64,000 bases of DNA from Marinobacter sp. SS5-14b. GTDB lineage: Bacteria; Pseudomonadota; Gammaproteobacteria; Pseudomonadales; Oleiphilaceae. Positions 44,607 to 54,897 of the stretch are shown here, piece by piece (the stretch's first letter is position 1; each line of letters starts with the position of its first letter). Under the pieces are notes generated by a model. That model was not told the DNA's origin and did not search any database. It saw only the letters and a list, made by a program, of their open reading frames with translations. The position numbers and the translations under genes were made by a program. Where the stretch lies: the NCBI RefSeq assembly GCF_030541005.1, contig NZ_JASSVM010000001.1, positions 310,001-374,000 on the forward strand, in the 5' to 3' direction.

Positions 44607-44786
44607 ATGGCTGTACAGCAAAATCGCAAGACCCGTTCCAAGCGTGGCATGCGCCGTTCACACGACGCTCTGCCCGTTTCTGCTCTGTCCACAGACGCAA
44701 CAACTGGCGAAGTTCATCGTCGCCACCACGTGTCTCCGGACGGTTTTTACCGCGGTAAGCAGGTTATTGAAGCGCGCGACGAGTAA
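44607..44786 (+). CDS. rpmF: 50S ribosomal protein L32
   Basis: A 59-residue protein: [20 protein letters not shown] at the start, then basic and Ser/Thr-rich middle ([19 protein letters not shown]) and FYRGKQVI at the end. This is the full-length L32 of gammaproteobacteria. AGGAG (44594-44598) precedes the ATG by eight bases. There is a longer open frame extending upstream, but it is not coding. The gene lies between yceD and plsX, as in E. coli. Confidence 0.96.
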   Translation: MAVQQNRKTRSKRGMRRSHDALPVSALSTDATTGEVHRRHHVSPDGFYRGKQVIEARDE

Positions 44787-44829
44787 TCTCGTTACGACAA
44801 CCTTCTGACCTGTGTCGAATGGACGAACG

Positions 44830-45834
44830 GTGAGTAAGTCCGTCACCATAGCCATCGATGCCATGAGCGGTGATCGTGGTGCCGAGGTGGTTGTCCATGC
44901 CGCTCTGGCAGCGGTACGCGAAAATGAGGCCTTGAGTCTTGTTCTGGTAGGTATCCGGAGCGAGCTTGAGGCCTTGTTGCATGGTGGGCATCCGAAAATC
45001 CGCATTGTTGAAGCCGCTGATGTGGTTCGCATGAATGAGCGGCCCTCTCATGCGTTGCGACACAAAAGAAATTCGTCGATGGCAATCACCCTTGGCCTGG
45101 TTCGTGATGGCGAAGCCCAGGGCTGTGTCAGTGCAGGCAATACCGGCGCTTTGATGGCCTTTGGGCGATCTCTTATCCGCATGTATCCGGGTATTGAACG
45201 CCCGGCAATTGCCAAACTTATCCCTTCTCTTCGCGGCCGCTGCCATGTCCTGGATCTTGGCGCCAACGTCGATTCCAGCGCTGAAAACCTTTACCAGTAT
45301 GCCCTGATGGGGTCGCTCATGGCCTCAGCTATCTGTGGGTTGTCTGAACCCAGGGTTGCGCTTCTCAATGTTGGCGAAGAGGAGATAAAAGGCAATGAGC
45401 AGGTTCGGCTTGCGTCTCACATGCTTGCTCAGTGCGAAACTCTGAACTACATAGGTTATGTCGAGGGCAGCGATCTGTTTCGCGACGTCGCTGATGTAGT
45501 AGTGTGTGACGGGTTTGTGGGCAATATTGCCTTGAAAACCGGTGAAGGCGTTGCTGGCCTGCTGATCGAGTTGCTCGAGCAGGCCTTTACCCGTTCTTTG
45601 TATGGGCGTCTCGTCGGTTTGTTGGCAAAGCCTATCATGGGCCGTCTATTGCAGCTTATGGACCCCTCCCGCCATAACGGCGCGAGCTTGCTCGGGCTGC
45701 AGGGGGTGGTGATCAAGAGCCATGGAAATGCTAATGACCGGGCTATGCTGGCGGCGATAAGGCAAGCCATTCGTGAGGTGGAGCTTGAGGTGCCCCGCCG
45801 GATCAATGAACGGCTTGACGATCTGATGCTCTAG
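44830..45834 (+). CDS. plsX: Phosphate acyltransferase PlsX
   Basis: A 334-residue enzyme transferring acyl groups from acyl-ACP to phosphate for phospholipid synthesis. IAIDAMSGDRGAEVVVHAAL starts the fold; SAGNTGALMAFGRSLI, RPAIAKLIPS, LDLGANVD, NVGEEEIKGNEQV and VVCDGFVGNIALKTGEG are family motifs. GTG at 44830 gives MSKSVTIAIDAMSGD, close to E. coli PlsX; GTG at 44812 is another possibility. It is 43 bases after rpmF. No fabH follows. Confidence 0.95.
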   Translation: MSKSVTIAIDAMSGDRGAEVVVHAALAAVRENEALSLVLVGIRSELEALLHGGHPKIRIVEAADVVRMNERPSHALRHKRNSSMAITLGLVRDGEAQGCVSAGNTGALMAFGRSLIRMYPGIERPAIAKLIPSLRGRCHVLDLGANVDSSAENLYQYALMGSLMASAICGLSEPRVALLNVGEEEIKGNEQVRLASHMLAQCETLNYIGYVEGSDLFRDVADVVVCDGFVGNIALKTGEGVAGLLIELLEQAFTRSLYGRLVGLLAKPIMGRLLQLMDPSRHNGASLLGLQGVVIKSHGNANDRAMLAAIRQAIREVELEVPRRINERLDDLML

Positions 45835-45957
45835 GTGTTTCGCTGGCCGCTGAGACTAAAGTCGTCCCGCATTTATGCCCTGTATCGCGGATAATTGGCC
45901 TGAATTGTACTATTGGCTAATCTCCAACAACCCCTCAATGACGATAAGATTCCGCCT

Positions 45958-46896
45958 ATGAAATCTGCGTTTTTATTCCCCGGACAAGGCTCTCAATCGG
46001 TTGGTATGCTATCGGCTGCCGCTGATCAGTGGCCAATGATCGTTGAAACCTTTGACGATGCGTCCAAGGTGCTTGGTTATGACCTCTGGCATCTGTGCCA
46101 GCACGGTCCGGCAGAAGAACTCAACCAGACCATGGTGACCCAGCCTGCGCTGTTGACGGCGAGCGTGGCTTTGTGGCGGCAATGGATGGTGACGGGCGGG
46201 CCGCGGCCGGATTTTGTGGCGGGTCACAGTCTTGGCGAATACAGCGCCCTGGTGGCGGCTGAGAGCCTGGACTTCATTGAGGCTGTCAAGCTGGTGCAGC
46301 TCCGTGGCGAACTGATGCAGGATGCGGTGCCCGCAGGGGAAGGCAAGATGGCCGCTATTCTGGGGCTGGATGATGCCGATGTTGTTGCGGTCTGCGAAGA
46401 GGTCGCCGAGGGCGATGTGGTTGCCGCAGTGAACTTCAACGCTCCGGGCCAGGTCGTGATCGCGGGTTCGCTGGCTGCAGTTGAGCGTGCGATTGAGGCT
46501 TGTAAGGCACGGGGTGCTCGCAAGGCAATGCCTTTGCCCGTCAGCGTTCCTTCGCACTGCGCTCTGATGAAAGGTGCGGCTGAGCAGCTGGCGGAGGCCC
46601 TGGATGAAGTGCGCTTTAATGATGCTGTCATTCCGGTGGTGCAGAATGTTCATGCGGCCGTTTCGACAGATGCCAAAACTCTCAAGGCAAACCTGCTGAA
46701 GCAGTTGTACTCTCCCGTACTGTGGACCGATTCGATCCGCACGCTGGTGGGCGAGGGTGTAGGCGTAGCCGTTGAGTGTGGAGCCGGAAAGGTGTTGGCA
46801 GGGCTCGTAAAGCGCATTGAGCGAGGTTTGCCCGTGCACAGCATCGAAGATCCCGACTCTCTGGCCAGCGCGATTGAGGCGCTCCAGAAGTCCTGA
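45958..46896 (+). CDS. fabD: Malonyl-CoA:ACP transacylase
   Basis: A 312-residue transferase charging ACP with malonyl. AFLFPGQGSQSVGML is the N-terminus, the catalytic Ser is in VAGHSLGEYSALVAA (GHSLG), and VPSHCALMKGAAEQL contains the active-site His. ATG at 45958 is chosen; upstream in-frame starts add a tail foreign to the family. It follows plsX by 123 bases, in which fabH is absent (it is present in E. coli), and precedes fabG by 16 bases. Confidence 0.96.
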   Translation: MKSAFLFPGQGSQSVGMLSAAADQWPMIVETFDDASKVLGYDLWHLCQHGPAEELNQTMVTQPALLTASVALWRQWMVTGGPRPDFVAGHSLGEYSALVAAESLDFIEAVKLVQLRGELMQDAVPAGEGKMAAILGLDDADVVAVCEEVAEGDVVAAVNFNAPGQVVIAGSLAAVERAIEACKARGARKAMPLPVSVPSHCALMKGAAEQLAEALDEVRFNDAVIPVVQNVHAAVSTDAKTLKANLLKQLYSPVLWTDSIRTLVGEGVGVAVECGAGKVLAGLVKRIERGLPVHSIEDPDSLASAIEALQKS

Positions 46897-46912
46897 CAAA
46901 AACGGAGTTTTT

Positions 46913-47656
46913 ATGTCTTTGCAAGGCAAAGTAGCGTTAGTCACCGGCGCCACCCGTGGTATTGGGAAGGCGGTAGCTCATGAGCTGGCCCGGATGGGTG
47001 CGGAAGTGGTGGGGACGGCAACAAGCGCTGAAGGCGCTGAGTCGATTTCCGAGGGCCTCAAGGCGGCTGGCTATAACGGCTACGGTATTGTCATGAATGT
47101 GGCGGAGCCCGAGAGTATCGACGCCGGGTTGAAGCAGATTGCTGAGCAGTCTGGCGCGCCCCTTATTCTGGTTAACAATGCCGGCATTACCCGCGACAAC
47201 CTCTTGATGCGACTCAAAGAAGATGACTGGTCTGCGGTACTGGAAACCAATCTGTCCAGCGTATTTCGCACCAGCAAAGCCGTGTTGCGTGGCATGGCCA
47301 AGGCCCGTTGGGGCAGAATTATCAATATCAGCTCGGTTGTTGCCGGCATGGGTAATCCCGGCCAGGGTAATTACTGTGCGGCCAAGGCCGGGGTTGAAGG
47401 GTTTACTCGTAGCCTGGCAAAAGAAATGTCAAATCGGGGCATTACCGCCAACTGTGTGGCGCCCGGTTTTATTGACACAGATATGACCAAAAAACTGGAC
47501 GACAAGCAGCGTGACGCTATGCTGGAAATAATACCGGCAGGGCGACTGGGTGAGCCGGAGGAAATTGCCTCGGTAGTCGCTTTCCTGGCTTCAGATGGCG
47601 CGGCTTACGTTACTGGAGAAACCATTCATGTGAATGGCGGCATGTATATGGGTTAA
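46913..47656 (+). CDS. fabG: 3-oxoacyl-ACP reductase
   Basis: A 247-residue short-chain dehydrogenase. VALVTGATRGIGKAVAHELA is the NADPH motif (TGxxxGIG), NNAGITRDNLLMRL the structural NAG, and the catalytic Ser-Tyr-Lys are in NISSVVAGMGNPGQGNYCAAKAG. GFIDTDM and VNGGMYMG close the fold. GGAG is 5-6 bases before ATG 46913. It reduces 3-oxoacyl-ACP in fatty-acid elongation and lies between fabD and acpP. Confidence 0.97.
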   Translation: MSLQGKVALVTGATRGIGKAVAHELARMGAEVVGTATSAEGAESISEGLKAAGYNGYGIVMNVAEPESIDAGLKQIAEQSGAPLILVNNAGITRDNLLMRLKEDDWSAVLETNLSSVFRTSKAVLRGMAKARWGRIINISSVVAGMGNPGQGNYCAAKAGVEGFTRSLAKEMSNRGITANCVAPGFIDTDMTKKLDDKQRDAMLEIIPAGRLGEPEEIASVVAFLASDGAAYVTGETIHVNGGMYMG

Positions 47657-47716
47657 GCCCGCTTCCGGGCTGTAGTGCAACCCCTTGTCGTACAACATGT
47701 TTGACCGAATCCCTGC

Positions 47717-47745
47717 TTGTTTGCAGGTGGGGTTTAAACTAAACT
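47717..47745 (+). promoter_or_regulatory. Possible acpP promoter
   Basis: TTGTTT (47717-47722) and TAAACT (47740-47745) with a 17-base spacer, 44 bases before acpP. The match is moderate. An independent acpP promoter would suit the high expression of ACP. Confidence 0.35.
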
Positions 47746-47789
47746 GGCAATCATTGAGTTGCTTGGTTGACACATAAAGTGAGGACATT

Positions 47790-48023
47790 ATGAGTACAGT
47801 TGAAGAGCGCGTTAAGAAGATCGTATGCGAACAGTTGGGCGTAAAAGAGTCCGAAGTTCAGAACACATCTTCTTTTGTAGAGGATCTTGGCGCTGACTCA
47901 CTGGACACGGTTGAGCTGGTTATGGCCCTTGAAGAGGAATTCGAGACTGAAATTCCTGACGAAGAGGCCGAGAAGCTGGGCACCGTTCAGAACGCGATCG
48001 ACTACATCGTCGCGCACACCTGA
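47790..48023 (+). CDS. acpP: Acyl carrier protein
   Basis: A 77-residue acidic four-helix protein. The 4'-phosphopantetheine attachment site is the Ser in [18 protein letters not shown] near residue 37. [19 protein letters not shown] begins helix 1 and [20 protein letters not shown] ends the protein. GAGGAC precedes the ATG. It lies between fabG and fabF, and a terminator hairpin follows. Confidence 0.98.
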   Translation: MSTVEERVKKIVCEQLGVKESEVQNTSSFVEDLGADSLDTVELVMALEEEFETEIPDEEAEKLGTVQNAIDYIVAHT

Positions 48024-48050
48024 TACTCTGCAGGTCAGATAGCCAGGCGA

Positions 48051-48088
48051 AAGCCGTCCTTTGGGTAAATTGAAGGACGGCTTTTTTA
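48051..48088 (+). terminator. Intrinsic terminator after acpP
   Basis: AAAGCCGTCCTT pairs with AAGGACGGCTTT followed by more T (12-base stem, 11-base loop), between acpP and fabF. It could reduce fabF transcription relative to acpP. Confidence 0.87.
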
Positions 48089-48148
48089 TTGGCTGAATGT
48101 CGGCACAATGGTCAAGAAATCAGACGGAACAATCAGGTGAATCGGGAT

Positions 48149-49396
48149 ATGAGCAAACGACGGGTAGTCATCACGGGCATGGGGATGCTGTCTCCGGTGG
48201 GGAACGATGTAAAAACCTCATGGGATTCAGTATGTGCAGGGCGCAGTGGTATCGGGGCGATCGATCGCTTTGATGCGACCGACTACAGCACTCGTATTGG
48301 TGGTGCCGTCAAAGATCTGGATATCGAACCCTGGCTGTCCAGCAAGGACGCCCGCAAGCTTGATGCCTTCATCCACTATGGCTTGATTGCGGCTCAGCAA
48401 GCCGTTGATGACAGTGGCCTGGAGCAATACGGAAACCTGGATCGAGAGCGGGTTGGTATTGCGATTGGGTCCGGTATTGGTGGGCTGGAGTTTATTGAAA
48501 AGAATATTATCCAGATGGAGAAATCGGGTCCCCGGAAAGTGTCTCCGTTTTTCGTTCCCGCGTCGGTTATCAACATGATCTCCGGCAATGCGGCCATCCG
48601 GTTTGGCTACAAGGGGCCTAATATTGCCATTGTGACGGCCTGTACCACCGGGACTCATAACATCGGATATGCTGCACGAACCATTGCCTACGGCGACGCC
48701 GATGTGATGTTGGCGGGGGGGTCCGAGATGGCGACCACGCGGTCTGCCGTGGCGGCCTTTTCATCGGCCCGGGCATTGTCGACACGTAACGATGAGCCCG
48801 AAAAGGCCAGTCGTCCCTGGGATAAAGACAGGGATGGCTTTGTGCTCAGCGATGGCGCAGGTGTGGTCGTGCTGGAAGAGCTGGAGCATGCGAAGGCTCG
48901 TGGCGCGACAATTTACGGTGAAGTGATCGGTTTTGGTATGAGCGACGACGCTCACCATATCACGTCACCCCCGGCGGACGGGGACGGTGCCGCGCGCTCC
49001 ATGATCAATGCCATCCGCGATGCGGGGCTGAAGCCGGAACAGGTGGATTACATTAACGCTCACGGCACGTCAACGCAGGTGGGTGATGTCGCCGAAGTGG
49101 CTGCGGTGAAGTCAGTATTCGGCAAGCATGCGCAAAGCCTGGCCATGAGCAGTACCAAGTCCATGACAGGCCATTTGTTGGGCGCGGCTGGCGCAGTGGA
49201 AGCGATCTTTTCGGTATTGGCCGTACGTGATGGGATTCTGCCGCCCACCATTAACCTGGACAACCCCGATGAGGGCTGTGATCTGGATTTTGTGCCACAT
49301 CAAAGCAGGAAGGCGGACGCCCGTGTGGCGTTGTCGAATTCCTTTGGTTTCGGTGGCACCAACGGTACATTGATCGTTAGCCGATACGAGGGCTGA
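48149..49396 (+). CDS. fabF: 3-oxoacyl-ACP synthase II
   Basis: A 415-residue condensing enzyme. The catalytic Cys is in [16 protein letters not shown] and the two catalytic His are in [11 protein letters not shown] and [32 protein letters not shown] is the normal N-terminus, so ATG 48149 is used; in-frame codons upstream lie in the terminator. It condenses malonyl-ACP with C4 to C16 acyl chains. pabC follows after seven bases. Confidence 0.97.
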   Translation: MSKRRVVITGMGMLSPVGNDVKTSWDSVCAGRSGIGAIDRFDATDYSTRIGGAVKDLDIEPWLSSKDARKLDAFIHYGLIAAQQAVDDSGLEQYGNLDRERVGIAIGSGIGGLEFIEKNIIQMEKSGPRKVSPFFVPASVINMISGNAAIRFGYKGPNIAIVTACTTGTHNIGYAARTIAYGDADVMLAGGSEMATTRSAVAAFSSARALSTRNDEPEKASRPWDKDRDGFVLSDGAGVVVLEELEHAKARGATIYGEVIGFGMSDDAHHITSPPADGDGAARSMINAIRDAGLKPEQVDYINAHGTSTQVGDVAEVAAVKSVFGKHAQSLAMSSTKSMTGHLLGAAGAVEAIFSVLAVRDGILPPTINLDNPDEGCDLDFVPHQSRKADARVALSNSFGFGGTNGTLIVSRYEG

Positions 49397-49403
49397 ATCA
49401 GTC

Positions 49404-50221
49404 GTGGCTCAGCTCTATTGGGCAGACGAGGGCGGCTTGCCGCCGGATGACCGTGGCCTTGCTTATGGCGATGGGCTGTTCGAGACCATCCGCATTGACG
49501 ATGGCCGGGCACCGATGCTGGCTTACCATCTTGATCGGATGGTAAGCGATGCCAGGCGGTTAGGCATTACGATTGGTCGGTCTGAGCTTGATGGGGTAGT
49601 TCGTCAGGCGCTGGCCCGCTATTCAGGTCCGGAGGCAACCGCCCGATGTGTATTCAAGCTGATTCTGACGCGCGGTTCTGGTGGCCGGGGCTACCGGCCA
49701 GGCCCAGGCATGCTTCCCAATCTCCTTGTGTCACACTCTCCTTCACCGCCTTTACCGGCCGAAGAGGGTGTCAAAGTGGATTTCTCCCGTATTCCGCTGA
49801 CCGTAAATCCGTTGTTTTCAGGTATTAAATCCCTCAACAGGCTGGAGCAGGTGATGGCCTCCCGTGAGTTGCAGGGAGATCTGTTTGAAGTGCTGATGGC
49901 AAACCCTGCCGGGCATATTGTTGAAGGTACCCGAACCAATCTCTTCGTTGAAATGGATGACGGCTGGGTGACTCCGCCTACGGATTCGTTGGCCGTGGCC
50001 GGGGTGATGCGCCGATTTGTGCTTGAGCGCCTTCGGAATGCCGGCGAGGCAGCAATGGAGCAGCCGGTGTTGCCGGAAGATTTGCTGGGCGGGCGTTGTC
50101 GGGGTGTGTACCTCACGAACAGTGTGCTGGGTGTGGTTCCGGTTCGCAGTCTTGCGGGACAGGATTTGCCTGTGGCTGGCCGCCTTGCGACAATCTGTGC
50201 CCCTAACACAACAACGGAATA

Positions 50222-50222
<1 letters not shown>
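49404..50222 (+). CDS. pabC: 4-amino-4-deoxychorismate lyase
   Basis: A 272-residue fold-type IV PLP enzyme forming p-aminobenzoate for folate. GLAYGDGLFETIRI is the N-terminal motif, and the PLP Lys is in GIKSLNRLEQVMASRE. EGTRTNLFVEMDDGWVTPP is the conserved EGxxxN element. GTG start at 49404. Its stop overlaps the mltG start by one base. The order fabF-pabC-mltG-tmk is like E. coli. Confidence 0.94.
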
Positions 50223-51930
<1,708 letters not shown>

Positions 51931-52034
51931 AGTAAGTCCTGTTGTTTTCCGTGTGGTTGGCGTGACTTTCGTGCACTTTCTGTAATGATCTGCTTTAATT
52001 AACAAACATTCTCGATTAAAGGCCGGCAGCAGTA

Positions 52035-52814
52035 ATGCTTGATGCAAAGCTTCTCAAACTTCCGGTAAATTCCCATCAGCATAATCACGAGCACCATCAG
52101 ATTGTCGTTGGCGTGCGCGGTGCCGCTGAGTTGAGTGTTGATGGCGTGGGCTCCTATCTTGATACCTGGAAGGCCTGCCTGGTGCCCACCGAAGCGAAAC
52201 ATGACTACTGTGGCGATCAACAGAACCACGTGCTGGTCATCAACCTTGATCCATTGAGCCCGGCTCTTGATTCGCCGGCTCATGCCGATTATGAGCGAAT
52301 GGCGCGAGTGTTTGAAAAGCCGCGAACGGTTCAGTTGGACCACCGTCTGCAGGGGTTGGTGCAGTTCGCGGCGGCGGAATTTGATCGATCTCCCGATAAT
52401 GAGGCCCTCCACCGGCACCTTGCAGCGAGTATTCTGTACATCATGGCCGACCGGATTGTCGACGGGAAGAGCGGTCACACTAACCGGCACAGCGTTAGCC
52501 CGGATGCCACTCGTCGCTATATCCTTAAAAATCTGCACCGAAAAATGACGGTTCAGGATCTGGCGAAGGAAGCTTGTCTGAGCGTTAGCCGCTTCCATGA
52601 GGTTTTCCGTGAAGTCTCCGGCATCACGCCGCATCAGTTCCTCTTGCAGATTCGTCTTGAGCAGGCCGTGCACCTGCTTACCTCATCTCAGTTCTCAGTT
52701 TCTGAGATCAGCTATCGGACGGGTTTTTCGTCTCAAAGTGCCCTCACCAATGCATTGCAAAAATATAAGGGTATTACGCCGTCCAGATTACAGGTCAGAG
52801 ATCAGGTTGCCTGA
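52035..52814 (+). CDS. AraC-family transcriptional regulator
   Basis: A 259-residue regulator. The N-terminal cupin-like ligand domain (HQHNHEHHQIVVGVRG) is followed by the two HTH motifs of AraC: MTVQDLAKEACLSVSRFHEVF and FSVSEISYRTGFSSQSALTNAL. Its position 304 bases upstream of putP suggests it controls proline uptake, comparable to PruR of Pseudomonas; this is inference. No putA is adjacent. Confidence 0.87.
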   Translation: MLDAKLLKLPVNSHQHNHEHHQIVVGVRGAAELSVDGVGSYLDTWKACLVPTEAKHDYCGDQQNHVLVINLDPLSPALDSPAHADYERMARVFEKPRTVQLDHRLQGLVQFAAAEFDRSPDNEALHRHLAASILYIMADRIVDGKSGHTNRHSVSPDATRRYILKNLHRKMTVQDLAKEACLSVSRFHEVFREVSGITPHQFLLQIRLEQAVHLLTSSQFSVSEISYRTGFSSQSALTNALQKYKGITPSRLQVRDQVA

Positions 52815-53118
52815 TTTTCTTCGTAATATCGGGAGTACCGGAGAATTCTGCAAAACAATCGTAGGATTCTGTAAGCCGGGAATGCGTAGTACTACTAACT
52901 TATAGCGTCTGCGATCCCGTGTTGCTGATTTGTTGTTGGTTGTGGTCGCAAAGGGCTGCTGCTCAACTATATTAAAGGAGAATCTGTGCGGGGAGCGCCT
53001 CGCTCCAATAGGGATGGAATTCGGGTAAACAAGAAGAACAGCGCAGTTCACTGGCATGTACGCCTGGTCTGCGCTCAGCGAGCGGACTTAGTCCGACTCA
53101 TTAAACCGGAGGAGCCTT
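52815..53118 (+). promoter_or_regulatory. putP leader and regulatory region (304 bases)
   Basis: No established gene is seen. TATATT (52968-52973) may be a -10 element. AAAGGAG (52974-52980) precedes a short frame from GTG 52986 that overlaps putP in another frame to 53213; it is not supported as a gene. GGAGCG-CCT-CGCTCC (52992-53006) is a hairpin. GGAGGAG (53107-53113) is the putP ribosome-binding site. Confidence 0.45.
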
Positions 53119-54609
53119 ATGGCTATTGGTGTTTGGATCAGTCTATTTGCTTACTTTGCGGTCATGATCGCCATCGGCGTTTATGCAATGCAGAGATCTA
53201 CGTCATCATCTGAAGACTACATGCTGGGCGGGCGAGCTCTCAGTCCAAAGGTCGCTGCGCTCTCGGCAGGTGCTTCGGATATGAGCGGTTGGTTGCTTCT
53301 GGGTCTTCCCGGGGCGTTGTTTGTCAGTGGTCTTGCGGATGCATGGATCGGTATTGGCTTGTTTGTCGGTGCATTTTTTAACTGGGTTCTGGTTGCGCCC
53401 CGGCTCCGTGAGCAAACCGTTCACTACGGTAACGCCATCACCATCCCGTCTTTCCTGGCAAACCGGTTCCCGACCCAGGCTCTGTCTCTGAGAACCGTGT
53501 CCGCCATTGTTATTGTTATTTTCTTTGCGGTTTACACCGCATCCGGCCTGGTTGCCGGTGGCAAGCTGTTTGAAAGTGCCTTTGCCGGTATCTTCAACTT
53601 CGGCGGCCTGAGCGATTATGCAGTCGGTATCGTAATTACCCTCGGCGTGGTTCTGGCCTACACCGTAGTAGGCGGCTTCCTGGCGGTCAGCATGACGGAC
53701 TTTGTTCAGGGCTGCATCATGATGCTGGCACTGGTCATCATGCCGGCGGTTGTGCTGTTCGGTGAAGGCGGCGGTGGCTTTGCTCAGGCGTCCCAGACCT
53801 TGAATGAAGTTGATCCGACCTTGCTGTCCTGGACAGAGGGGCTCACCTTTATTGGCTGGCTGTCGGCCGTCACCTGGGGCCTGGGCTATTTTGGCCAGCC
53901 ACACATCATTGTGCGCTTCATGGCGATCCGTACGCTCAAAGATGTTCCGATCGCTCGTAATATTGGTATGGGCTGGATGGCCATCTCACTGATTGGTGCG
54001 ATCTCTCTGGGTATTTTTGGCCGTGCATACGCCGTACGTAACGGTCTGGACGTGGCTGACCCGGAAACCATCTTTATCATTCTGTCTGATTTGCTGTTCC
54101 ACCCACTGATCACCGGCTTCCTTTACGCAGCCCTGCTGGCGGCGGTCATGAGCACCATCTCCAGTCAGCTGTTGGTGTCGTCTTCCTCGCTGACGGAAGA
54201 CTTCTACCGCCTGTTCCTGCGTAAAGAAGCAACTGACAAAGAATGCGTCAACGTTGGCCGTGCCTGCGTTGTAGCCGTTGGTCTGGTAGCTGCGGTCATC
54301 GCCTCTGACCCGAACTCCCAGGTTCTGGCACTGGTCAGTAACGCCTGGGCCGGCTTCGGTGCTGCCTTTGGTCCGCTGATCCTGCTGTCCCTGATGTGGT
54401 CCCGAACTAACGGTGCCGGCGCGATTGCCGGTATGGTGATTGGTGCTGCCACCGTGATGATCTGGATCTCCCTGGGCTGGAACGGCAGCTTTATGGGTGG
54501 CCCGGGCGTGTACGAAATCATTCCGGGCTTCATTGCAGCGTTTATCGCCATTGTCGTGGTCAGTCTGGCCACCAAGGATTCTGGTGAGTACCAGCATATC
54601 AATCGGTAA
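53119..54609 (+). CDS. putP: Sodium/proline symporter
   Basis: A 496-residue sodium:solute symporter with about 13 membrane helices. The N-terminus (SSSEDYMLGGRALSPKVAALSAGASD) and the segment AAVMSTISSQLLVSSSSLTEDFY, which carries Na+-site Ser/Thr residues, are typical of PutP. It imports proline for carbon, nitrogen or osmoprotection. putA, which is often adjacent, is not in the window. Terminator follows at 54642. Confidence 0.95.
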   Translation: MAIGVWISLFAYFAVMIAIGVYAMQRSTSSSEDYMLGGRALSPKVAALSAGASDMSGWLLLGLPGALFVSGLADAWIGIGLFVGAFFNWVLVAPRLREQTVHYGNAITIPSFLANRFPTQALSLRTVSAIVIVIFFAVYTASGLVAGGKLFESAFAGIFNFGGLSDYAVGIVITLGVVLAYTVVGGFLAVSMTDFVQGCIMMLALVIMPAVVLFGEGGGGFAQASQTLNEVDPTLLSWTEGLTFIGWLSAVTWGLGYFGQPHIIVRFMAIRTLKDVPIARNIGMGWMAISLIGAISLGIFGRAYAVRNGLDVADPETIFIILSDLLFHPLITGFLYAALLAAVMSTISSQLLVSSSSLTEDFYRLFLRKEATDKECVNVGRACVVAVGLVAAVIASDPNSQVLALVSNAWAGFGAAFGPLILLSLMWSRTNGAGAIAGMVIGAATVMIWISLGWNGSFMGGPGVYEIIPGFIAAFIAIVVVSLATKDSGEYQHINR

Positions 54610-54641
54610 CAGAATCCGCTGATTAAAGTCAGTGTTCTGAT

Positions 54642-54670
54642 AAGGGCTCCCTGCGGGGAGCCCTTTTTTT
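54642..54670 (+). terminator. Intrinsic terminator of putP
   Basis: AAGGGCTCCC-TGCG-GGGAGCCCTT followed by T's. Confidence 0.92.
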
Positions 54671-54700
54671 ATGCCTGAAACCCACACATGGTTCAGAGCT

Positions 54701-54800
54701 GGCCACGGGGTGGGGGGAGTCTTTTCTGCAGGGAAAAAGATGTCTGAGCGAAGCGAGTTGTTTTTCCCGGAAGAAAAGACTCCCCCCTCCGCGGGGCCGG
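54701..54800. repeat. Long imperfect inverted repeat between putP and acnB
   Basis: Arms around GGGGGGAGTCTTTTCT (left) and AGAAAAGACTCCCCCC (right) are perfect over 16 bases and continue with mismatches in both directions (GGCC…GGGG outside, GGGAAAAA / TTTTTCCC inside). The centre reads GAGCGAAGCGAG. Pairing extends imperfectly across about 100 bases. It is flanked by the putP and acnB terminators. It resembles a dispersed intergenic palindrome or small nonautonomous element. Confidence 0.82.
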
Positions 54801-54848
54801 CAAAGCTCCAGAGCCGGAATTCCGGTTGCCTGACACCAAGGCACAAAA

Positions 54849-54875
54849 AAAACGCCAGCCCGAAGGCTGGCGTTT
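54849..54875. terminator. Terminator of acnB
   Basis: AAAACGCCAGCC-CGAA-GGCTGGCGTTT; the A-run on the + strand serves the minus-strand acnB. Confidence 0.88.
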
Positions 54876-54897
54876 CAGACAAGCTACAAGAAGTGGC

